From Ramicandelaber brevisporus (taxonomy: Eukaryota > Kickxellomycota > Ramicandelaberales > Ramicandelaberaceae): a stretch of DNA of 14,906 nucleotides. The notes beneath the pieces were generated by a model. It did no database searches. It saw only the letters and a list, made by a program, of their open reading frames with translations, and had not been told where the DNA came from. A program made the translations under genes and the position numbers. The DNA lies in contig MU603089.1 in assembly GCA_025201865.1 (NCBI GenBank), forward strand, positions 2,877 through 17,782, given 5' to 3'. Shown one piece after another: positions 6,309-14,906 of this stretch (positions are counted from its first letter, which is position 1; every line of letters starts with the position of its first letter).

Positions 6309-9300
6309 ATGCATTCCACTGACCAGCGTGAGCAGCACGCTCAACGAAGACAGCAGCGGCAGCGACGACAGCATCGGCTACAGACAGTGAAAGCGTCATC
6401 ATACGGTATGGCCGCATTGCCCTGCTGCATAGTGTTTGCACTGCTAACGGCGGCCACCTCCTCATCAGCTACCACAGCGGCGTCAGCAGCAACAGCGAAC
6501 CACAGCAAGAGCCAGGAGGTGGCCAGGAACCAACAGCCAAGCGACGAATCCGCCAACGAAACATCACCACCACCGTCATCGTCACCGCTGACTTTGTCCG
6601 TAGCCGGCAGAGCCTCGGTCGACTCGGCCGCTCTGCCTCATCCAGGCTCATCTTCGGTCAAGAGGTCAGGACAACAGCAACTACAACAGCAGGAACAGCA
6701 GGAACAGGAACAACAGCAACAGCCCACAGTAGACCAATACTTTTCTGCCCCTCCAATAACCGCCACCAACGACCACCACCGCCCACACAACAGCAGCCAA
6801 AGATTGCAGCTGTGGCCCAGAGAGCTCTCCTCAGCAGCGCATTGGCAGCCACATGCAGTTGATTCTCAGCGAACATCATTGCCTGGTCGACATCAGTATC
6901 ATCCTGGACATCATCGACAGCCTTCGTTTGAGCCTAGCGGGGCCAGTGGGGTTGAGATGCGAATGCCACAATCACAACCACCGTCTTCGGTTGCTCCATA
7001 TGTGGTTGGACTGACTATCGTTGTGCTCGACCTGCTTGTATCAATATACGTTGTGTGCATTGTAATGTATCGCAAGTGGCGTATCTATAGACAGAAGCTG
7101 CAGTATCAGAAGTCGCTCGAAGCTACCCTACCTGCAATACAGCCAGCAGTGCACAGCGCAAAGAAAGACAAGCAGCACCAGTCGGCATCATCAGACTCAC
7201 CGGCAGTGCACGCGGGTACAGCAACTGGTAGCGCCTCCACTGTCATCCCTCTTATTGATTTGAATGGTCTTGGACCACCCTCCAATCCTCAGTCGCAAAC
7301 ACAACAACAGCAGCAGCAGCAGCAAGCTACAGCGCGGGATGCGACGCAGTCAGTGAGAACGTCAGGTACAGACACAATTGCAGATAATATCCCGGCGTTT
7401 ACAGCAGTTACTGGCCCGATCAAAATGTTACGAAAGCAAACATCGGTATCAGCAAATCCCTTAAAAGGAAAGCTCAGCAGGTTATCTCTTCTTAACAGTA
7501 ACAGTAGCAGTAACAATAACAGTAACAGTAACGCTGCAGGTCATAATCAACAAAATAGCACGTCACTTCAGAACCCAAACTTGGATATTGATAGTAATGG
7601 CAATGCTGGAGCTGGGAATAACAGTGGAATGGCGTCATTTAAAATCAACGAGAGTGGAAGTGCACTGGTTGATACACCAGGTGTCATGTTTGCACCGTCT
7701 GGCAGTGGAGTGTCAGCCAGAGATACAGACCACGTTAGATTCCCACTTTGGATGGCACTTTTCCAGATAGTATTGTGCACTTTACTCGTGGCTAATTTAT
7801 CGTATCCATTGGCACACAGTGGGTTCGCGCTGATTCCCGGCAAAGCATGTACGTTCATGGGAGCGGCATTAACTATTACATATGTATGCGAAGTCACATA
7901 TGCCTCAATCATTGCATTCACCACATTTTTGACTGTATGCAGAGACCGAGACAGTCTGGTATTAAAACTCTCTCACAATAGAAAGAAGTGGGCCATATTC
8001 ATGCTGTGCTGGCCGAGTGTTGCTTTGGTCATTGCTGGGTTTGTGTTTGATGCTTATGGTGGAGATGACCGGTTGTGTCTGGTCAGCTTGAAGGTTCCAG
8101 AAAAGCACGTTTATTTAATTACGCTCACTACAGCTGCATTCATTGGGTTTATTATTATAGTGTTTTTGCACATGAGAATCATTTCTATACTCAAGAAATC
8201 AGTCAAGGATACAATGAAAGCAATGGCATCCTATAAAGAGGCCACCACATCGACAACCACTGTAACTGCATCCAGAGCACCTACTCCCAGTTTACTTTAC
8301 AACAGAGGTGGATCAAGAAGTGAATTGAACACTCGCTCTCAGTCATTCCATCGATTATCTGCCCATGTTAATCATCATCAATTGCATCAACAATCAAATG
8401 GAGATGGAGATGGAGATGGAGATGTTCAAGGTGATGGTAATGGCAATGGTGATAACTTGCAAATATTTCCTCCTCCAGCATTCAACAGTAACAACAGATT
8501 AACAGAGTTGAACGATTCAATCTCACATCCACCAAATACATTGAGACGAGGTGGCAGCAGACAATCACTATTGAGATCAGAAGCGGATGAGAATTCACGT
8601 CGGATCAGATGGGGGAGTGTTGAATATCATAATAAGTCACTTCAGTTAATGGATGTCAATCATCAGCAAACCAGACATCCACTCGCAGTGTCATTGCAGC
8701 CCTCAATTTCCCCCGATCTTCACCATCACCCACTGGAAACGACGGCCATCCCTATTGATGATTCACCTCAGCTGACTGCGCCTGCAACTATTGAGACTCC
8801 TCTGCCATCCAGTGCTGCCCCAGTGTCTCACACCCACTCCTCAACCGAGTCTAGTGAAATTGATCCTGAATTTCCATTTGTTGCGCCTCGTTCTGATAAT
8901 CGATTGCCTACAATGGATTTGCAGCGCTTTGTGTATCAGCCTCGTCCGACCTCATCTCCATCCGACATTCCTACTACTCCCAGTGCTGAGTTGAGTGCAA
9001 ATCAAGCACTAGTCACGTTCCCTCTGTCATCTAGCTCTGCAGTTGCCGCGGCTGTGGCTATGGTTGCTCCAACTTTCGATCACACACTTGATTCAGTCAT
9101 TATTGACATTAACAACACCACCACCACCACCAATATCAATGCATTATCTGGCTCTGCTCAATCACTGAGACATGCTGATAGTGGTAATAGCGGCAATAGC
9201 CAACTTGCTGAACAACAACAGGTGCAGCAACAGCAGAGAAAGACACCAATAGTATCATCTGCAGTCCGTGGTGTGTTTAATGCAATGTCAAGTTTTGTGC

Positions 9301-11798
9301 GTCCAGCTGAACCGATGGCTATTCCTTACAGTAAACGACATGCTTCAGCCACATCAAATGGTTCATCAAGTCAGCTGCCAGGCTCTCTTCGCATTCTTCC
9401 AACAACTATCGACAGCATCCGACCAGGTGATGATATCATTCATCCCGACATGCCACTAACTGGATTAGCTGAGATTGCCTTCAAGGCAAATGCATCTAAT
9501 CAGCGCCAACCAGCTCGAAATGGTTCATTGCCAAGTTCGCCCACTCTGTCATCAGTCTGCTCAGATAGTGAACAGGATGAATTAACTGGCGAGATTAGTC
9601 CAAGCAGCAATGGCAGTGAAGAGGATGATGATGATGATGATGACGTAGATACTAACAATGGTAATGATCAGGGACGTAGCAGCAGTCGCCCATACACTCC
9701 AGTTACAACTCCAGCTGAGTTCATTAATGAATCCGACGATGTTTATGACGATGAGAAGATGGATGCTTCTCAAACAGCACTTGTGACTGAGCTAAAGCCG
9801 ATTGATATTATACCTGATCAGCGCAGACGGTCGAGCACATTCACCTACGCACCTAATCGGAACGATTCAGTCATGTCTGCTGCAGCTGAGGCCACAACAA
9901 CTATGCATCCATCCACTACTTTAGCTACAACTCTTCCACAAAGTGACCACCAGATAGAAGACGATCCTCTTCAAGCTAGACAGCGTCAGCGTTCCAGCCT
10001 AGCGTCTCAGCTTCAGCTTCGATCAACAAGTGGTGCAAATGGTAATCAAGCAGGCAATGTGTCTCGATCACGCAGTGTAACTACATCAACCGTGAGACAC
10101 TCATTTGGGGTTCAGCAGTCGATTGCAGCCACTCCTTCAGTGCTATCAACTCCGTCTGGCTCTCGCATCAGCAGTGGGTTTACTGGATTAAGCAGCTCAC
10201 ATCACACTACCAACAGAATGAGCAGAATTCCTAATTTATCAGATGTACCTGGATTGCCAGAAACACTCGAAGAACGATTGAGACTTCATCTTCAATTTAT
10301 CGATGAACAGCAGCAATCAAGATGGCAGCAAGCTCGGGAACGAAGAGAACTGATTCGTCAGTCCTCCCGTCGTCCTGGAAACCCCCGTAGAAACACTTTG
10401 CTTCGCATCACAACAATGAATGCACCAGCATCAGTTACTTCAACCAGCTCGCCTCCTCTGCCAACCTCAGCATCATCTGGATTATCTCATGGTGAATTTG
10501 CACAAGCTTCATTTGCAGCGTCGTCAGATGCCGAGCCTCTACTTGCACCATCCATCAAGGCAGCAGCAACTTCAGCTCAACAGCAGTCGCAGTCGCAGCA
10601 GTCGCAGTCGCAGCAGCAGCCAATGTCTCCTATTAAGTTGATGAATACTGTTGCGTCGAGTGAAATTGGCTGGTTTGCCGGCCGTGCACCGTCTGATGTT
10701 TATGACAATTCATTCAGATGGCGTCCACCTGAATTTAAGCGATTCTCATCAATTGACAACGTAGCTCCGTCAAGCAGCAGTGGACGTCCTGGTGGCCGGC
10801 TGGTGGCTGGTCTCAGTCGTCGCCTCACGATGGGAAGCAGTTCAAACCACAACAACCTCAATGTCAATACAAGCAGTGCGGCTGCACATAGTCTCGCTGC
10901 TCAGCTGGCTGCTCCAGTTTCATCTCCGTTGGCTCGTCAGCTGACTCGTGGTCGTCCACCATATGCTCATCCGAATGATTCTCTTGAGAAGCTGTTGGCT
11001 GAGATTGATGCAAGTAACGAGGCTGCACAGCGCCGTCGTCAACAGCACAAGCAGCAGCGACAGCGTCAGTTGACATCGACAGCCAGACTAGCCCACGACC
11101 GCGTCCCCAGCTTCATCAATGTTGATGCAATCCAGACTGATGGCACCCCATCACCAGACGGTATTGTGAGTCCTCGTCTTGTCAATGACGCTACTGCAGC
11201 TGATGTTGCCCTGGACATTCTTGAGCCAGGCACGTCATCTTCATCCTCATCAGCTCTGCAACCTCAGCCCATTCCCTCCATCAGCCACCGTGATTTCCCA
11301 GCCATTCCTCCGCATCAATTACCGGCTCCAACTCCATCTTTGGAGGCTATTATTGAGCGTTTAGTGATCTACATTGTGATTCACTCTGTTCATTTTGCTC
11401 CAATTGCCATCATGCTTCTGCTGCGTATCTTTGGTAAATCCAGCACCTGGATCTCCATCACACTGCTCTCATGTGCCTGCTTTGGTGGTGTTTTGAATGG
11501 TGGATTATTCTTCTGGGCTGAACGTCAAGCCAAGTCGCGTCGTATCAAGTTCCAGACTCAGGGCCGCAGTCGAAATGAGCAGTTATTTCGAGAATTGAAT
11601 CAAGATCGGCAGCAGAAACAACAGCAGCAGCAGACATCTCGACAGTTGATTCGACCCAATCCACCCATCAAGACTGCGTCATACCAGCGGAATGAAATGG
11701 TCAAGGCGATTGTTGGCAGACGGATTCCTGATAATGGCTCATCGATTGCATTCGAAATGATTGACAAGAGTAACTATTATGCAAATCCACCTTATTGA
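6309..11798 (+). CDS. Very large 7TM G protein-coupled receptor, fungal Gpr1/cAMP-receptor-like
   Basis: 1829-aa predicted plasma-membrane receptor. Met34 (6408) starts a good signal peptide (MAALPCCIVFALLTAATSSS), so translation may begin there. An extracellular Gln/Ser-rich domain with N-glycosylation motifs runs to about 229. Helices: TM1 231-253, TM2 479-501, TM3 514-541, TM4 562-580, TM5 601-621, TM6 1685-1708 (Pro1698), TM7 1714-1737. Cys514 at the top of TM3 and Cys590 in the second outer loop are placed to form the conserved GPCR disulfide; CRDRD after TM3 sits where DRY usually is. Positive residues follow TM1 and TM5 and flank TM4 on the inner side. The third inner loop is about 1060 residues and the first about 224; both are low-complexity (polyQ, Asn/Ser, GDGDGD at 698, polyAsp at 1106-1112). 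A 91-residue tail follows TM7. The ligand is unknown; a long third loop recalls Gpr1/Git3 nutrient receptors. 7TM topology is well supported, subfamily is not. Confidence 0.82.
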   Translation: MHSTDQREQHAQRRQQRQRRQHRLQTVKASSYGMAALPCCIVFALLTAATSSSATTAASAATANHSKSQEVARNQQPSDESANETSPPPSSSPLTLSVAGRASVDSAALPHPGSSSVKRSGQQQLQQQEQQEQEQQQQPTVDQYFSAPPITATNDHHRPHNSSQRLQLWPRELSSAAHWQPHAVDSQRTSLPGRHQYHPGHHRQPSFEPSGASGVEMRMPQSQPPSSVAPYVVGLTIVVLDLLVSIYVVCIVMYRKWRIYRQKLQYQKSLEATLPAIQPAVHSAKKDKQHQSASSDSPAVHAGTATGSASTVIPLIDLNGLGPPSNPQSQTQQQQQQQQATARDATQSVRTSGTDTIADNIPAFTAVTGPIKMLRKQTSVSANPLKGKLSRLSLLNSNSSSNNNSNSNAAGHNQQNSTSLQNPNLDIDSNGNAGAGNNSGMASFKINESGSALVDTPGVMFAPSGSGVSARDTDHVRFPLWMALFQIVLCTLLVANLSYPLAHSGFALIPGKACTFMGAALTITYVCEVTYASIIAFTTFLTVCRDRDSLVLKLSHNRKKWAIFMLCWPSVALVIAGFVFDAYGGDDRLCLVSLKVPEKHVYLITLTTAAFIGFIIIVFLHMRIISILKKSVKDTMKAMASYKEATTSTTTVTASRAPTPSLLYNRGGSRSELNTRSQSFHRLSAHVNHHQLHQQSNGDGDGDGDVQGDGNGNGDNLQIFPPPAFNSNNRLTELNDSISHPPNTLRRGGSRQSLLRSEADENSRRIRWGSVEYHNKSLQLMDVNHQQTRHPLAVSLQPSISPDLHHHPLETTAIPIDDSPQLTAPATIETPLPSSAAPVSHTHSSTESSEIDPEFPFVAPRSDNRLPTMDLQRFVYQPRPTSSPSDIPTTPSAELSANQALVTFPLSSSSAVAAAVAMVAPTFDHTLDSVIIDINNTTTTTNINALSGSAQSLRHADSGNSGNSQLAEQQQVQQQQRKTPIVSSAVRGVFNAMSSFVRPAEPMAIPYSKRHASATSNGSSSQLPGSLRILPTTIDSIRPGDDIIHPDMPLTGLAEIAFKANASNQRQPARNGSLPSSPTLSSVCSDSEQDELTGEISPSSNGSEEDDDDDDDVDTNNGNDQGRSSSRPYTPVTTPAEFINESDDVYDDEKMDASQTALVTELKPIDIIPDQRRRSSTFTYAPNRNDSVMSAAAEATTTMHPSTTLATTLPQSDHQIEDDPLQARQRQRSSLASQLQLRSTSGANGNQAGNVSRSRSVTTSTVRHSFGVQQSIAATPSVLSTPSGSRISSGFTGLSSSHHTTNRMSRIPNLSDVPGLPETLEERLRLHLQFIDEQQQSRWQQARERRELIRQSSRRPGNPRRNTLLRITTMNAPASVTSTSSPPLPTSASSGLSHGEFAQASFAASSDAEPLLAPSIKAAATSAQQQSQSQQSQSQQQPMSPIKLMNTVASSEIGWFAGRAPSDVYDNSFRWRPPEFKRFSSIDNVAPSSSSGRPGGRLVAGLSRRLTMGSSSNHNNLNVNTSSAAAHSLAAQLAAPVSSPLARQLTRGRPPYAHPNDSLEKLLAEIDASNEAAQRRRQQHKQQRQRQLTSTARLAHDRVPSFINVDAIQTDGTPSPDGIVSPRLVNDATAADVALDILEPGTSSSSSSALQPQPIPSISHRDFPAIPPHQLPAPTPSLEAIIERLVIYIVIHSVHFAPIAIMLLLRIFGKSSTWISITLLSCACFGGVLNGGLFFWAERQAKSRRIKFQTQGRSRNEQLFRELNQDRQQKQQQQQTSRQLIRPNPPIKTASYQRNEMVKAIVGRRIPDNGSSIAFEMIDKSNYYANPPY
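8397..8458 (+). repeat. GAT/GGA/GGT hexamer repeat coding Gly-Asp/Gly-Asn
   Basis: Four near-identical GGAGAT units followed by related GGT-GAT and GGT-AAT units, giving an acidic Gly-Asp run in the third cytoplasmic loop of the receptor. Confidence 0.85.
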
Positions 11799-12308
11799 GT
11801 CAGAAGTGCAGTCAGCTAGTGTATATAATATACAATACCACACACACACAAACACACAAACACACACCCACGTATCTACTTGCATGCTATGACCTTTCTT
11901 CCTCCTCTTCCTCACTTCCACGTATTTATCTTGTTTATTGCGTTTAACTTTCTTTAGTTCTAATTCATTGATATTCTGCAAATTAATCTGTCTCCAGGCT
12001 ATAATAATCGTACAATGAGTAACTGTTGACAGCCGTAATACTGACATAGTCGAATAAAATGTGTTATGATGATAACGATTGAGGATGGGAGTTGAAGAAT
12101 TGTTAATCTCCTTAAGCATGTTAAATAGCACAAGTAACACAGATCATGTGGTTAAAATGTCCGAGGCTTGAACTCAGCTTCGGTTCCCCAGACAAACGCC
12201 AAGCAACTCGGGACCCGTTTTCAGATCATCATTGTCGTCCATCAATGGTGGTTACGTAACATCACCTCTTTTGCAGCTCTCACTTGTTTCACAAATACAA
12301 TCTTTCTC

Positions 12309-12339
<31 letters not shown>

Positions 12340-12381
12340 TCCAACGCCAACCACAACATAACCACAACAACAGCAACAAAA
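11799..12381. other. Gap between 7TM receptor and RING ligase
   Basis: Non-coding. The receptor 3' UTR carries an AT palindrome GTATATAATATAC (11821-11833) like a yeast efficiency element, a (CA)n-rich tract (about 11838-11870), and AATAAA at 12053-12058, a plausible poly(A) signal. From about 12140 it is the promoter and leader of the RING gene, with a CT/TTTCTCTC pyrimidine tract at 12302-12342 and an A-rich, AAC-repeat leader just before the ATG at 12382. No clear TATA box. Confidence 0.6.
12302..12342. repeat. CT-rich microsatellite before the RING gene
   Basis: Interrupted (CT)n/(TTTCTCTC)n tract 40-80 bases before the chosen start. When translated it gives an artificial Ser/Leu/Phe-rich segment, one reason for not using the upstream ATG at 12232. 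Confidence 0.9.
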
Positions 12382-14199
12382 ATGATATCGAAGCTCGTAT
12401 GGATACTATCGTGCCTGAGCTACTTTGCTTTCGCACAGACGCCAACGCCAACGCCTACAGTGCCAGGCACGGCAACCGCTACGAGACCCATGTCATCACT
12501 GACATCGAGCTACTCCAACGCACCATTTGCAGTGCAGATACGGTTCACTCCAGCACCATCGTCGATATCCACAAGTGATTGGCTTTTGCCAACTCCAACG
12601 CATGAAGGTGAGCTCTGGTTTGACTCAGAGACCAAGCGATTTGGTGCAATTGCACGATGGAACAGCACGCGAAATTATATAATGAATAATCGCGTCGTGA
12701 ACTTGATTGATCACAATTCGACATACTTTGGCCCGGCGTCCGACATGATTGGAGTGGCAGCTGTCGATTCATACGACCGGGAAGCTTTCTTGGAAGTCCG
12801 TAAGGTCATGACGTATGCGCTGCAGCAGAATTGCTCACTGTTGATATTGTTCCATCTCGAAAAAGCAGACAATAGTCACATTTTTGCAGCAGTTGCCAAC
12901 TCCACGATTGTCACGCTCAACCCGCTCAACCCAAATACGCCTGGTTCGGACAGTCCACCGATTCCAATAGCGCCGTACTATGCAACTTCAGACCGACGAA
13001 CATTACATGGTTACTTGTATCCAGCACTTGGAGGACCGACTTGGCTCGAAGCAAAGATGCACTTTGATCGAGTGTTCAGCCTTGATGAGAATCCAGAATT
13101 GTCCGTTATGGTTGTGACTACAGATGTCGGTGAGAGTATTCGACGCTACTTGAATGTGGATATGCTGCAACCGCAGTTTGCAAACCTGAAACCAGCGTTT
13201 AGCCTGGGGCTCATCTATCTCGGATCATCAGAGCCTCCTGTGACCAACGAAGGAAGTGCTGGGATATCATCAGCGTCATACGGTGTGCCACTGTTTTTTA
13301 TTGGATTGGGCTTGATTATAATGTACATCTTGCATTCGAGATATCACAGTCCAATGACAGCGGAACAAGTCAAAGTTGTAGCAGATTACGTGGCGATTTT
13401 GGTCCAGAGAATGCATGAACGAGCGCGTGCCGAGCAGCCGTTACCCACGACAGATCCACGGAGATTTGAAGACATTGAACTTGATGAATCGACGATGGCA
13501 CAGCTGTTTGACAAAAAGAACACTTTGGCAGTTGACTCTGTGCGAGATCCATTGGCTAACGATGATTTAGCACCACCAGCAACGGCAGCACCAGCAGCAG
13601 CAACAGCAACAGCAACAGCGGCAACACATGTGCCAGCATCGAATGGTGAGGCTGGCGAAGTGTGCAGCATTTGTATCGAGCAGTTTACTCCAGGTGGAAA
13701 TGTCCGTCAACTCTCATGCAAACATGTATTCCATGTCAACTGTATCGATCCATGGCTATCTACAACCAGCTCGCTCTGTCCACTGTGCAAAGCTGACATG
13801 CGAACATCTGAGGAAATTGCGCAGAATAAACCCAATCTGGATATCGCTGCGCTCCTGGAGTCTCTCGTCACAGAATTCAACTCCAACATTGATGAAATTT
13901 GCATGACCCATCTTGGGCGAATGATTGTGCGATATCAAGCTGTCAAGTTCTTGGTCACATTTGAAGGAACTCCTCGGCCGTTTATGATCTTTAAAACAGC
14001 GGCGTTTATTCGTAATGGCGGTTTGAAATCAAATCGGTGCAAACGAAACGCTATCAAGGCTGGTTTGTGCGGTATTGACATTGAAGCACCTATTACTCAG
14101 GTTCTCATTATTCCATTCCCACCTCCCCTGAATGATAATGACGCCACCACCGCCGTTGCTACAGCCACAACAACTTTCCCTCCTTCGGAACAACAATGA
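12382..14199 (+). CDS. PA-TM-RING E3 ubiquitin ligase
   Basis: 605-aa membrane-bound RING-H2 ubiquitin ligase of the protease-associated (PA) type, related in layout to RNF13/GRAIL, which act on endosomal, Golgi or vacuolar membranes. Numbering from the 12382 ATG: signal peptide 1-18 (MISKLVWILSCLSYFAFA), Thr/Pro stretch, a lumenal PA-like region about 100-270 (CSLLILFHLEKADN within it) with several N-glycosylation motifs, transmembrane helix 302-318 (VPLFFIGLGLIIMYILH), a cytosolic linker with an Ala/Thr repeat, then a RING-H2 finger with C428, C431, C446, H448, H451, C454, C466, C469 and the E2-contact sequence around IDPWL. About 135 residues follow the RING, more than usual. The frame is also open up to an ATG at 12232, but that would bury the signal peptide behind 50 residues read from the CT tract. 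Family is firm; substrate unknown. Confidence 0.9.
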   Translation: MISKLVWILSCLSYFAFAQTPTPTPTVPGTATATRPMSSLTSSYSNAPFAVQIRFTPAPSSISTSDWLLPTPTHEGELWFDSETKRFGAIARWNSTRNYIMNNRVVNLIDHNSTYFGPASDMIGVAAVDSYDREAFLEVRKVMTYALQQNCSLLILFHLEKADNSHIFAAVANSTIVTLNPLNPNTPGSDSPPIPIAPYYATSDRRTLHGYLYPALGGPTWLEAKMHFDRVFSLDENPELSVMVVTTDVGESIRRYLNVDMLQPQFANLKPAFSLGLIYLGSSEPPVTNEGSAGISSASYGVPLFFIGLGLIIMYILHSRYHSPMTAEQVKVVADYVAILVQRMHERARAEQPLPTTDPRRFEDIELDESTMAQLFDKKNTLAVDSVRDPLANDDLAPPATAAPAAATATATAATHVPASNGEAGEVCSICIEQFTPGGNVRQLSCKHVFHVNCIDPWLSTTSSLCPLCKADMRTSEEIAQNKPNLDIAALLESLVTEFNSNIDEICMTHLGRMIVRYQAVKFLVTFEGTPRPFMIFKTAAFIRNGGLKSNRCKRNAIKAGLCGIDIEAPITQVLIIPFPPPLNDNDATTAVATATTTFPPSEQQ

Positions 14200-14413
14200 T
14201 ACCATCTTAAATGCTTTAAATGACCAATATTTCACATATTCGAGGAGGATATTGATTTCGCAATACATCGAGCCACTTGTGCTTGTTGTACGATCGTCAT
14301 TGCAGGTGCCGCTCACAGTTCTAAATTCTGTACTGTCTATTCTCTACTCTCCACCTCATTTTGCTATTAATAATCCTCGTGATTGTTCACAGTCAGTGTT
14401 ACGCCGATTTCTC
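14200..14413. other. Short intergenic stretch between convergent genes
   Basis: Probably the 3' UTRs of the RING gene and of the minus-strand gene at the right edge. No clear AATAAA is seen. An open plus-strand frame runs through it but starts out of frame inside the RING gene and is not called. Confidence 0.45.
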
Positions 14414-14906
14414 TCACTCAATATATTGGGGCTGAAAAGGCTCGAGCCAGCGTGAGCTCAGTGTGTCGCGTGGAGGGTAGCACGCATGGAATTGTACAAA
14501 GCAGCGAAGTGACAAAGTGACGAAGTGACTGGAGACTTCAGTTAGGCGATCAGCCAATAGATAGAGAGTTGCCAAGAGGCCGACGAGGAGGCCGATGAGG
14601 AAGCCGCAGCGCCAGCCAAATCTGCATCTGGCGTACTGTTGAGCCTGGCGTATGCGGTGCATCTGTTGAGCCTGGCGTATCTGTTGTTCCTGTTGTTCCT
14701 GCTGGACTGTTGCCTGATTGCGAGTCATGCCACTGTGAGGCATCCCCAGCGAGCAGGTCAGCAAAATTGCAGGCGCGTTGGGCAAGGGAAGAGATCGGTG
14801 CCCCGGCCGAACTGGCTGAAGAGTCCATTGGCCAAGCCGTGCCAACAGTCCGCATGAACATTCTCGTTTCCAGCGCTAATGCCACGCTGTCCACAGCGGT
14901 GTTGGC
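14414..14906 (-). CDS. Partial minus-strand gene at the window edge, frame unresolved
   Basis: Two overlapping minus-strand frames are open. Frame A runs from the window edge (14906) to TGA at 14550 with mixed-composition sequence (ETRMFMRTVGTAWPMDSS, then Gly/Thr/Pro repeats). Frame B ends with TGA at 14414; from an ATG at 14743 it codes for 109 residues: a Gln-rich stretch, then a basic residue cluster and a membrane helix (GFLIGLLVGLLATLYLLADRL), then a 50-residue tail. Frame B looks more protein-like at its end, frame A at its beginning, so a spliced or frameshifted gene is possible: a branch-like CTGAC and CACAG acceptor lie just before 14732 on the minus strand, but no good donor is visible in the window. 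I do not recognise the product. Convergent with the RING gene. Confidence 0.35.
14636..14680. repeat. 27-bp period direct repeat
   Basis: CTGTTGAGCCTGGCGTAT occurs at 14636-14653 and again at 14663-14680. The 27-base period keeps either candidate minus-strand frame in phase (nine codons), giving RIRQAQQ-like or DAPHTPGST-like units. Confidence 0.85.

Noticed and set aside
11739-12140. 133-codon minus-strand frame after the receptor
   Set aside because: It overlaps the receptor's 3' end and the CA tract (Cys/Val run) and lacks any recognisable domain.
12232-12381. 50-residue N-terminal extension of the RING ligase
   Set aside because: Much of it is read from a CT microsatellite and an AAC-rich leader; the ATG at 12382 begins a normal signal peptide.
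14132-14455. 107-codon plus-strand frame overlapping the end of the RING gene
   Set aside because: It begins out of frame inside the RING coding region, has no domain or start context, and runs through probable 3' UTR.

Overview
The window looks like a gene-dense stretch of a eukaryotic genome, most probably a fungus. The coding regions are long and apparently intron-free. They include a GPI-type cell-surface protein, a 7TM receptor of the general form seen in fungal nutrient/cAMP-type receptors (very long third cytoplasmic loop), an ER Qa-SNARE and a PA-TM-RING ubiquitin ligase. The simple repeats and Gln/Ser/Asn-rich low-complexity protein segments would fit an early-diverging fungus, but lineage cannot be fixed from this sequence alone. 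No bacterial features (operons, Shine-Dalgarno sites, CRISPR) are seen.

Layout, left to right. 1-1376: a complete mariner transposon, 1293 bp, with 32-bp terminal inverted repeats, a TA target duplication and an intact 357-aa DD34D transposase. 1377-2640: a 1.26-kb non-coding gap holding simple repeats and a hairpin with two alternative pairings. 2645-3016: a TATA box, a leader built of a degenerate 7-bp repeat, and a 72-aa small protein gene. 3017-3811: a gap with CT and CA tracts and a TATA box. 3812-4378: a secreted Gly/Ser-rich, probably GPI-anchored protein. 4534-5892: syntaxin 18/Ufe1. 6309-11798: a very large 7TM receptor (1829 aa) with two giant cytoplasmic loops. 12382-14199: a PA-TM-RING E3 ligase. 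14414-14906: probably the end of a minus-strand gene that leaves the window, with an unresolved reading frame.

The host genes do not form an evident pathway. Several concern the secretory/endomembrane system or cell surface (SNARE at the ER, membrane-bound E3, receptor, wall protein), but this may be chance. The points most worth following are the intact mariner element, which belongs to a family best known from animals, the receptor with a 224-residue first cytoplasmic loop and a roughly 1060-residue third loop carrying basophilic kinase motifs, and intron-like splice signals that sit only in untranslated regions. I found no convincing multi-gene novel system.
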